Shown piece by piece: positions 55,253 to 64,000 of a stretch of DNA of 64,000 nucleotides; the stretch's first letter is position 1, and each line of letters opens with the position of its first letter. The DNA is taken from NCBI GenBank assembly GCA_964503685.1, contig CAZDAW010000004.1, positions 1 to 64,000 of the forward strand, written 5' to 3'. The position numbers were made by a program, and so were the translations under genes. The notes under the pieces were generated by a model. It was not told where the DNA came from and did no database searches. It worked only from the letters and a program-made list of their open reading frames with translations. Source of the DNA: CAZDAW01 sp964503685 (lineage in GTDB: Bacteria; Chloroflexota; Anaerolineae; Anaerolineales; Anaerolineaceae).

Positions 55253-56377
55253 ATGCATCTACTCAAACAAGCATTATTCATCTTAAGCCTGTTGACAATC
55301 GTTCTCATGGCAGCATACGGCTCCGCTTATGCACAAGAAGCGACACCCCCACCTGCTGATGCGGTCAGTCTCAACATCACTCAGGTCGACACCTCGAAAT
55401 TTCCCAGCGTGACGCTCTACGTTTCGGCTATCGATGAAAATGGCGAGCCAGTTGGGATTGACCCTTCTCGCCTGATAATTCAGGAAAACAACACCCCCAT
55501 TGCAATCGATCAAATCGAAGGAAGCGGGAGCGTCGGGTCGTTGACCACTTTGCTGATTATCGATATTTCTGGCAGCATGAACTATAATGAAAAACTCAAA
55601 GCAGCCAAAGCAGTCGCTATCGATTATATCAACCAGATGAGAGAGAACGACCAGGCCGGCTTAATGGCTTTCAATACCAAAGTTGATTACGTCCAGACAG
55701 TGACAGGAGATCATGCTGCCCTGATCGATGCAATCAATCACCTTGAAGCAGGCGGCGATACTGCCATGTACGACGCGCTGCTCGCCGGAACAGATGCGCT
55801 TAATTCCATATCAGGCCGCAAAGCCATCATCGCCCTGACAGACGGGTTGGATAATCGCAGTCTCTCCAAGCCGGAAGATGTTATCCAGAGCATCGGGCAG
55901 GGCGGGCTATCTATCTCAACTGTCGGATTTGGAGAACCTTCACAGAGCAAAACCGACCTGTACGCGCTGGACGAGAAAGCGTTGCAATATCTGGCAGATA
56001 ACGCCGGCGGGCGATATGGCTACGCGAATGACGAGGCCTCGCTGAGAACGCTGTATGATCTTTACCAGCGCGGTTTTCAGAGCGAATATGCCATCACCTA
56101 CACTTCGCCGGCCAGACTCAGAGATGGGTTAAACCGCGCATTGAGCGTCTCTTTGAATAACAATAGCGCTCTTCCTGCTGCCGGCCAACAGGTTAAATAC
56201 AACCCGGGCGGCCTGGTGCCTGAAGTCGGCGAAGCTGCACCCTGGTCGTTATTTTTTATTCTCCTGGGAATCTTTCTTGTGCTTCTATGCCTGCCATTTT
56301 TGTTCATACGCACAGCGAGTCTCTCAGCGGGAAAGACTACCGATCGTAAACGAGCCAGGATTAAACTCAAGGATTAG
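55253..56377 (+). CDS. Exported, membrane-anchored von Willebrand factor A domain protein
   Basis: 374 aa. A signal peptide (LFILSLLTIVLMAAYGSAYAQ), then a vWA domain (~95-275) with a complete MIDAS: DISGS, Thr in GGDTAMYDAL and Asp in ALTDGLDN. One membrane helix near the C-terminus (SLFFILLGIFLVLLCLPFLF) with a short basic cytoplasmic tail. So the vWA domain lies outside the membrane. It is 3 bp after the FHA gene; both may form a trans-membrane complex. Last gene of the operon; its end overlaps the converging GNAT gene by 11 bp. Confidence 0.87.
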   Translation: MHLLKQALFILSLLTIVLMAAYGSAYAQEATPPPADAVSLNITQVDTSKFPSVTLYVSAIDENGEPVGIDPSRLIIQENNTPIAIDQIEGSGSVGSLTTLLIIDISGSMNYNEKLKAAKAVAIDYINQMRENDQAGLMAFNTKVDYVQTVTGDHAALIDAINHLEAGGDTAMYDALLAGTDALNSISGRKAIIALTDGLDNRSLSKPEDVIQSIGQGGLSISTVGFGEPSQSKTDLYALDEKALQYLADNAGGRYGYANDEASLRTLYDLYQRGFQSEYAITYTSPARLRDGLNRALSVSLNNNSALPAAGQQVKYNPGGLVPEVGEAAPWSLFFILLGIFLVLLCLPFLFIRTASLSAGKTTDRKRARIKLKD

Positions 56378-57008
56378 CAACCGGATAAAGATTTTTTACC
56401 ATGCGGTGATAGCCGTGATAATGTATTTTAGATGGCAGCAATTTCTCATGAATTGTTGCCATTTTTTTATATCCAATCCGCTCATATAATGAAATGGCTT
56501 CTTCATTACCGAAATCGACGGTCAATGAACATTTGGTCAATCCGGCAGCCAGGGCCTTCCGCTCGGCAAATTCAAGCAGGCATCTACCGATTCCCTGACC
56601 GCGCAGTTCTTCAACAACCGCCACATTGTTGATAAAATATTCATCCGCTGCCGCTTCTTTTGCCGGCGATGTGAGCAATTCATTGCGCACAAAACGCATC
56701 AAATCAATAACGCCATAAATCGACAATAACTGCCGGGCCAAAGTGACCTTAGAAAGCTCCAGATAGCGTCCGGGATAAGAAAGCAACAAACCGGCCACCC
56801 TGCCATCGATTTCTGCTAAATCAGTAAACTGGTAACTGAAACGATTATTTTCAGCCCTGTAGAGCTGATCAATAACCTGGATGGCACGCGAATAACTGCC
56901 AAGCCCGAACAAGAAATCGGCATAATCTCCCATCGTTTGATAAATGAGAGAAACGCAACCTGGGGCGTCTTCGATTGTTGCCGGACGGAATTTTATTCGA
57001 TCGACCAT
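56367..57008 (-). CDS. GNAT-family N-acetyltransferase
   Basis: 213 aa. Motif A: NNVAVVEELRGQGIGRCLLEFAERKALAAG; motif B: SLTVDFGNEEAISLYERIGYKKM. An N-terminal extension (residues 1-110) is helical and distinctive. The substrate is unknown. The C-terminal codons overlap the end of the vWA gene. The 174 bp between it and valS contain only AT-rich DNA with nothing recognised. Confidence 0.83.
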   Translation of the reverse strand: MVDRIKFRPATIEDAPGCVSLIYQTMGDYADFLFGLGSYSRAIQVIDQLYRAENNRFSYQFTDLAEIDGRVAGLLLSYPGRYLELSKVTLARQLLSIYGVIDLMRFVRNELLTSPAKEAAADEYFINNVAVVEELRGQGIGRCLLEFAERKALAAGLTKCSLTVDFGNEEAISLYERIGYKKMATIHEKLLPSKIHYHGYHRMVKNLYPVANP

Positions 57009-57182
57009 TCAAACCCAAATAATTCCAGGCTGATATTAAGCATACACCCTGTTACAATAAATACCGACAATGACCAGCGACATCCAGTTTCGGGTATATA
57101 ATCGGCGGTTTTAAATAATACCTTTTATTATACGGCGCAAATTAGCGCTTATTTAGCCTTTTTGAAGAATCTCATGATTTAC

Positions 57183-59882
<2,700 letters not shown>

Positions 59883-59902
59883 TAAATACCTCCACACAGA
59901 AT

Positions 59903-60217
59903 CAAAATAAAAAAATATCCTGCCGTCCATGAGGACGAAAGGATATTCAATCTTTCGCGGTACCACCTCAATTTGCCAGGTAATCACTGGCACACTCATT
60001 GCCCTGGCTGACATAATTAAAAACAAATCAAACAGAGCTTCGCGCTAACGGGCTCACCCGTGCCGGTCTATTCTTCAGATGACTGAATTTCTTCGGCAAA
60101 ATAACCAGGCGACCTTCAGCGGAGAATGACTGAGAAGCGCTTTCAATCAAGGCGCTTCGTCTCTGTCAGCATACTTACCGCTTACTCCTCCTGGCGTAGT
60201 TTATTATGTAGTTGTTA
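59903..60217 (-). promoter_or_regulatory. Valine T-box riboswitch with terminator, upstream of valS
   Basis: The T-box core AGGTGGTACCGCG lies at 59956-59968 (minus strand); UGGU fits the ACCA end of tRNA-Val. Stem I is seen around 60100-60200 with the AGAGA-like GACAGAGACGAAG bulge, and a GUC valine codon at 60111-60113 is the probable specifier. The terminator stem (59914-59921 with 59940-59947, plus GTCC/GGAC inside) ends in a long U-run at 59903-59915. Uncharged tRNA-Val should favour read-through into valS. Confidence 0.92.
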
Positions 60218-60223
60218 TGAAAG

Positions 60224-60252
60224 ATTATAGCTAAAACAATGGGCAGCGTCAA
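60224..60252 (-). promoter_or_regulatory. Promoter of the valS T-box transcript
   Basis: On the minus strand TTGACG (60247-60252) and TATAAT (60224-60229) with a 17-bp spacer, close to consensus. It lies just downstream of the gmd stop codon. Confidence 0.8.
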
Positions 60253-60259
60253 GCTATTA

Positions 60260-61324
60260 TCATTCCATCGTTTTAACCTGATCCTCCCACCGATGCCATG
60301 AACCGAATTTCTCCTCCAGAATTCGCCGACCTTCACCCGGAGAAGTTAGCCCATCTTTTTCAAGGTCTGCATCAACCATAATCCGCACCAGTTCTTTAAA
60401 GTGGATACGCGGATTCCAATTCAACACATCGCGCGCCTTGCCGGCGTTCGCCAGCAAATAATCCACTTCGGTCGGGCGGAAATAGCGCGGATCGATACGT
60501 ACATATTTTTCCCAATCCAGATTGACATAACTGAATGCTTCGGTCAGAAAATCACGGACAGTATGCGCTTCGCCTGTACCGATGACAAAATCATCGGGCT
60601 TATCGTGCTGTAAAATTTTCCACATCGCCTCGACATATTCAGGAGCATAGCCCCAATCGCGCTTACTATCCAGATTACCCAGGTATAAATATTTCTGCTT
60701 GCCAGCCAAAATCGCGGCCAAGGCGCGAGTAATTTTACGGGTAACAAATGTTGCTCCGCGGCGAGGTGATTCATGATTGAACAGAATACCATTCGACACA
60801 AAAAGATTATAGCCCTGCCGGTAATTCCGCGTGACCCAACAGGCATAAACTTTTGCCGCTGCGTAAGGACTGAGCGGTTCAAAGGGCGTGTTCTCATCCT
60901 GGGGAGGTTTCGCACCACCAAACATCTCGCTGGAGGATGCTTGATAGAAACGCGTGCTGATGCCGCTCTTACGAATAGCTTCCAACAAACGGATTGTACC
61001 CAGCGCGGTTACATCGCCCGTGTACTCTGGTAAATCAAAGCTAACCCGAACATGACTCTGCGCCGCCAGATTATAAACTTCATCGGGACGGACGTTATAC
61101 ATTATATCCAAAAGACTTTCCGAGCTCGAAATATCACCGTAATGTAAGTGAAGCTTAACCGACTCTCCATTATGCGGATCGCGGTAAAGATGATCAATCC
61201 GTTGTGTGTTAAATGTACTGGAACGCCGGATCAGACCATGCACCTCATATCCGTTGGCGATTAAATATTCAACCAGATATGATCCATCCTGACCAGTAAC
61301 ACCGGTAATAAACGCTTTCTTCAT
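60260..61324 (-). CDS. gmd: GDP-mannose 4,6-dehydratase
   Basis: 354 aa, the usual length. Extended SDR fold: GVTGQDGSYLVEYLIANGYEVHGLIRR (NAD(P) loop), SSSEMFG with the catalytic Thr/Ser-Glu site, and YAAAKVYACWVTRNYR (YxxxK). NHESPRRGATFVTRKI is typical of GMD. It turns GDP-mannose into GDP-4-keto-6-deoxymannose, the first step to GDP-fucose or GDP-rhamnose for cell-surface sugars. SD GGAGGG before ATG 61324. Its usual partner (fcl or rmd) is not in the window. Confidence 0.95.
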   Translation of the reverse strand: MKKAFITGVTGQDGSYLVEYLIANGYEVHGLIRRSSTFNTQRIDHLYRDPHNGESVKLHLHYGDISSSESLLDIMYNVRPDEVYNLAAQSHVRVSFDLPEYTGDVTALGTIRLLEAIRKSGISTRFYQASSSEMFGGAKPPQDENTPFEPLSPYAAAKVYACWVTRNYRQGYNLFVSNGILFNHESPRRGATFVTRKITRALAAILAGKQKYLYLGNLDSKRDWGYAPEYVEAMWKILQHDKPDDFVIGTGEAHTVRDFLTEAFSYVNLDWEKYVRIDPRYFRPTEVDYLLANAGKARDVLNWNPRIHFKELVRIMVDADLEKDGLTSPGEGRRILEEKFGSWHRWEDQVKTME

Positions 61325-61487
61325 GAAAACCCTCCAACAAACTTAATGACTCTCATCCTTGCGCCTCCATTTTACCGCAGTTCTGGCCGGAAGCGAAGGG
61401 GGCTATTCTAAGGCGAATCCAAAGCTTCGATTTATGGGATGTATAATATGCGGTCAGCAAAGCCGACATCATATTATGTCAAATTTT

Positions 61488-61516
61488 TTGACAATTCCGG
61501 CTATTTGTGTTAATTT
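61488..61516 (+). promoter_or_regulatory. Promoter of the metallo-hydrolase gene
   Basis: TTGACA (61488-61493) and TAATTT (61511-61516), spacer 17 bp. It fits a start of translation at 61548 and excludes the longer upstream frame. Confidence 0.65.
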
Positions 61517-61547
61517 AAGATGTTATTTTCGTGGCAAGGATGAGATT

Positions 61548-62444
61548 ATGCAACGTGAAAGAGTATCAGAAAACGTTTTTTGGTTTCAAAGTGATATTTA
61601 CGCACAGGTTACAGCAGGCGTCATTGCCGGCCCCCAGTGGGCAGTATTGATCGATACCCTGGCAATGCCGGAAGAAACTTTGGCAATGCGCGATTTTATC
61701 GAGGATGAATTGAACATCCCGGTTCATTACATCATAAATACCCACCACCACGCCGATCACAGTTGGGGTAATTGTTTCTTCCCCGGTGCAACGGTTATCG
61801 GACATACAATCTGCCGTCAGATGATGGTCGAACGCGGCAACAGCGCGCTCGAATCTGCCCGGCGTCAGAATCCAACATTTCGCCAGGTCAAAATCGTTCC
61901 ACCGCATCTCACTTTCGAGTCGGGAACATTATCTCTGCGAGTCGGCAAGAAAACGCTTGTTCTTTCAACTACCCCCGGTCACAGTCGGGATGGTATTTCG
62001 GTTCTGGTTGAGGAAGATCGCGTTCTGTTTGCCGGCGACGCATTTTTGCCATTGCCATACGTTGTCGATGGCGACATAGATGAAATGGTAACCTCGATCA
62101 AACGAATCGGCAAAATGGGATTGGAGAACATCGTTCAGGGGCACGGTGATATTATCTTGCGCGGCGAGATTGAAGAAGCGGTGAAAGAAAACCTGGCTTA
62201 TCTGAATAATATCCGTAAAGCCGTTCGCTCAGCTGCACGTCGGCGCAATCCATTAGAAGTACTGGACGAAGTCACCATCGATTCGTGCGGAAAAAGCCGG
62301 GTTTACCTTGGCGGTCTGGCTGAAGACCTTCACCGGCGAAACTTGCGTGTACTCTACCGTCAAATTTCGCAAGAAGAATTGAACTCAAAATCTCAAACCG
62401 AAATCGACGAAGGAGAAATCGAAGAAGATACGGTTGACGAATAA
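61548..62444 (+). CDS. Metallo-beta-lactamase-fold hydrolase
   Basis: 298 aa. ATG 61548 with SD AAGGATGAG. Metal motifs: HHHADHSWGN (HxHxDH), STTPGHSRDGISV, LFAGDAF and the final QGHGD. This is the glyoxalase II/quinol-sensing-type MBL family. A C-terminal region (~215-298) with RRRNPLEVLDEV and an acidic tail is not part of the core fold. The substrate is unknown. Divergent from gmd and convergent with plsY (4 bp apart). Confidence 0.85.
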   Translation: MQRERVSENVFWFQSDIYAQVTAGVIAGPQWAVLIDTLAMPEETLAMRDFIEDELNIPVHYIINTHHHADHSWGNCFFPGATVIGHTICRQMMVERGNSALESARRQNPTFRQVKIVPPHLTFESGTLSLRVGKKTLVLSTTPGHSRDGISVLVEEDRVLFAGDAFLPLPYVVDGDIDEMVTSIKRIGKMGLENIVQGHGDIILRGEIEEAVKENLAYLNNIRKAVRSAARRRNPLEVLDEVTIDSCGKSRVYLGGLAEDLHRRNLRVLYRQISQEELNSKSQTEIDEGEIEEDTVDE

Positions 62445-62448
62445 AAAA

Positions 62449-63108
62449 TCAGGCTGCTTTTTTTTGTTTTGCGCGTAAACCGACCAGACGTTCATTTCCC
62501 TCACGCAAACGCCGCAGATTGGGAATGAGCGCCCAGATCAACAATGCTTCGGCAATGACGCCGTAAACCACATACGACCACGGCGAATAACCCAGCCCGG
62601 CGCGAACACCAAAGATCACGATTGCAATAAGCGCTGTGCTCATCGTCGTGACGCTGGCGTAGCCAACCCACCAGTAAATACCCGCCCCAAGGAGTATCAC
62701 TGCAGCGAAAGCAGGCGGCCATAAAGCCAGGATTCCACCAGCGCATGTTGCTCCACCGGCACCGCCCCGTAAATGCAGGCGGCCATCGCCATTCCGTTCT
62801 ATCAAAAAAATTGAAAAATTATGACCCAGAATGGCCATCAAAGGCGCAACAACTCGCAGCCAGATACTGGCAGGCTCAACAATTTGAGCGAGCACAACCG
62901 CCGCCGCGCCTTTCAAGGTATCCAATATGACTGTGACAAGGCCGGCCCAAACGCCTGCAGCGCGCATGGCATTGGTTCCCCCCGTCCGTCCGCTTTCAAT
63001 CTGCCGGACATCCTTGCCAGATATAATTTTTACAACAAGCAAACCAAATGGAATTGCACCGATCAAATAAGAAGCCAACACAACGCCAGCATCCATCCAG
63101 AATTTCAT
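62449..63108 (-). CDS. plsY: Glycerol-3-phosphate acyltransferase PlsY
   Basis: 219 aa with about six helices. Membrane enzyme moving an acyl group from acyl phosphate to glycerol-3-phosphate. Motifs: ESGRTGGTNAMRAAG (family SGNxGxTN), LDTLKGAAAV (DxxKG) and LGHNFSIFL with RGGAGGATCAGG, where the usual GGKG is GGAG. SD AAGGAG before ATG 63108. Confidence 0.88.
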   Translation of the reverse strand: MKFWMDAGVVLASYLIGAIPFGLLVVKIISGKDVRQIESGRTGGTNAMRAAGVWAGLVTVILDTLKGAAAVVLAQIVEPASIWLRVVAPLMAILGHNFSIFLIERNGDGRLHLRGGAGGATCAGGILALWPPAFAAVILLGAGIYWWVGYASVTTMSTALIAIVIFGVRAGLGYSPWSYVVYGVIAEALLIWALIPNLRRLREGNERLVGLRAKQKKAA

Positions 63109-63178
63109 GCCAGTAAATCTCCTTCATTTTGCATAACATTATCTATATTTATAAACACATATCCATCCCATTAGTTAC

Positions 63179-63601
63179 TTAAACGCGGAGCATGAATACA
63201 TCCTGATAAGTTTCATTTTGTATCAGGTAAGCTCGCGCAGACCAATCCTCTTTACCGGGGAACCAGATGACAGAAATAACTCCGGGATATGCAAAATCTT
63301 CGATATCAATAAGAGAAGGCGTTTGCGGGCCGAATGGGTGAGAATGGAATATTCCGATTAAATCAAGGCGCTCCATTTCAACCCAATTAAAAAAACGCAC
63401 TAATTCGACCGGCTCTACCAGAAAACGATCAGAGCGTTCTGCCACGTTTTTCATTGGGATAACCGCTTCGGCGCGGCCAAAACGACCGGCTATCAAACCG
63501 CAGCCCTCTCTGGGGAAACAACGGGCAACCTCAGTTTTCATGATCTCCCAATGTTCCACAGTCACTTGTAGTGTTACAGAAAGGGAATCTATTTCAGCCA
63601 T
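63179..63601 (-). CDS. JAMM/JAB-domain protein (Mov34/MPN)
   Basis: 140 aa from ATG 63601. JAMM motif: Glu in PREGCGLIAG, His pair in GIFHSHPFG and SLIDIED, so the zinc site is intact. Small stand-alone JAB proteins of this type remove C-terminal residues from Ubl sulphur carriers (MoaD/ThiS type) in cysteine or cofactor synthesis. It is separate from the ubiquitin-like operon and only distantly similar to that JAB. It overlaps the upstream membrane-protein gene by 13 bp. Confidence 0.83.
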   Translation of the reverse strand: MAEIDSLSVTLQVTVEHWEIMKTEVARCFPREGCGLIAGRFGRAEAVIPMKNVAERSDRFLVEPVELVRFFNWVEMERLDLIGIFHSHPFGPQTPSLIDIEDFAYPGVISVIWFPGKEDWSARAYLIQNETYQDVFMLRV

Positions 63602-64000
63602 AAGGCCAGCCCCCACAAGAACGTCAGCAGCAACAGAGGCTCAATCAACCAATTTTGTACAGGTTTACCTTCTTCAAGCGAGCCCGCAAAACTTATCAAC
63701 GCAAAGGGAACGCCCAGCAGTAAAAGACCAAAACGGATGGGGGAAAGAGGTAAATAATGCAAACCAGTTGCAAATTGCGCCGTGAGCAAGGCGATTGCCA
63801 CAGCCCAACCCCAAACCCGACGCTCCCCCAGGCGGAGAGAAAGCGTTCTTAAACTGATCAACCCCGCTGCCGGCGTCAGAGCAGGTAAAAGAATATACAG
63901 TCTGGCGTTCGACGCCATCATCGAAATTGCCAGGATTAAAAACAATGCCAGTGAAATACCCGTCAGGGCCGCTGTGGCCAGCGGATAGAGTACATCGCTG
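63589..64000 (-). CDS. Membrane protein of unknown function, 5' end outside the window
   Basis: The frame is open to the right edge. The visible ~137 residues contain about four hydrophobic segments (LALFLILAISMMAS, WAVAIALLTAQFA, FGLLLLGVPFALISF, IEPLLLLTFLWGLALWL). It looks like the C-terminal part of a polytopic membrane protein, perhaps a glycosyltransferase-like one, but there is no motif that proves this. Confidence 0.6.
   Translation of the reverse strand, partial: SDVLYPLATAALTGISLALFLILAISMMASNARLYILLPALTPAAGLISLRTLSLRLGERRVWGWAVAIALLTAQFATGLHYLPLSPIRFGLLLLGVPFALISFAGSLEEGKPVQNWLIEPLLLLTFLWGLALWLK

Noticed and set aside
59883..60026. N-terminal extension of ValS
   Set aside because: The frame runs through the T-box core and terminator; ATG 59882 has a strong SD and the normal ValS start.

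Overview
The window looks like a chromosomal piece of an anaerobic, non-photosynthetic Chloroflexota, most likely class Anaerolineae. This is inferred from gene style, not from a marker gene. Supporting signs are a Mrp/Mbh-type group 4 [NiFe]-hydrogenase, sortase-fused surface proteins with an LPxTG-like motif before the sortase domain, very long cadherin/C-type-lectin adhesins, a T-box before valS, and a eukaryote-like ubiquitin-type operon. I saw no rRNA, tRNA, insertion sequence, phage gene or CRISPR array.

Layout. 1-7.3 kb: a lytic transglycosylase cut by the window edge; a tyrosine phenol-lyase-type enzyme behind a leader with a tyrosine-rich peptide and an attenuator; an alpha/alpha-toroid protein; a small XRE regulator with its membrane partner; a family 5 uracil-DNA glycosylase; a TetR regulator. 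7.7-30.1 kb: four large exported proteins on the plus strand, namely an ELWxxDGT-repeat/sortase fusion, two giant lectin/cadherin/beta-helix adhesins (2218 and about 2751 aa) sharing a C-terminal ~120-aa repeat, and a subtilisin-like protease. The first adhesin lies behind a c-di-GMP-I riboswitch and terminator, which points to biofilm or attachment control. 30.3-38.9 kb: an 11-gene membrane-bound [NiFe]-hydrogenase operon with its own maturation protease. 39-49.4 kb: mixed genes (CDF metal exporter behind a structured leader, a decayed dehydrogenase, a SUMF1-domain protein, a SagB-like nitroreductase, an M14 peptidase, a lipoprotein hydrolase, an ABC-2 exporter, a GNAT enzyme, an endoglycoceramidase-like GH5).

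49.5-56.4 kb is the most striking part: seven genes in one direction encoding a GntR-HTH/E1 fusion, a membrane RING-like protein, a ubiquitin-like/E2 fusion, a free ubiquitin-like protein ending in glycine, a JAMM/JAB peptidase, a membrane FHA protein and an exported von Willebrand A protein. A strong promoter overlooks a near-perfect GntR-type palindrome just before the E1 gene, so the pathway probably regulates itself through its own activating enzyme. Together the genes form a complete E1-E2-E3-modifier-deconjugase set tied to the membrane. Related prokaryotic E1/E2/RING/JAB clusters have been described by comparative genomics; the HTH-E1 fusion with an adjacent operator and the FHA/VWA partners look less familiar to me.

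56.4-64 kb: housekeeping genes, mostly on the minus strand (GNAT, valS with a valine T-box, gmd, plsY, a second JAMM protein, a partial membrane protein) plus one metallo-beta-lactamase-fold protein.
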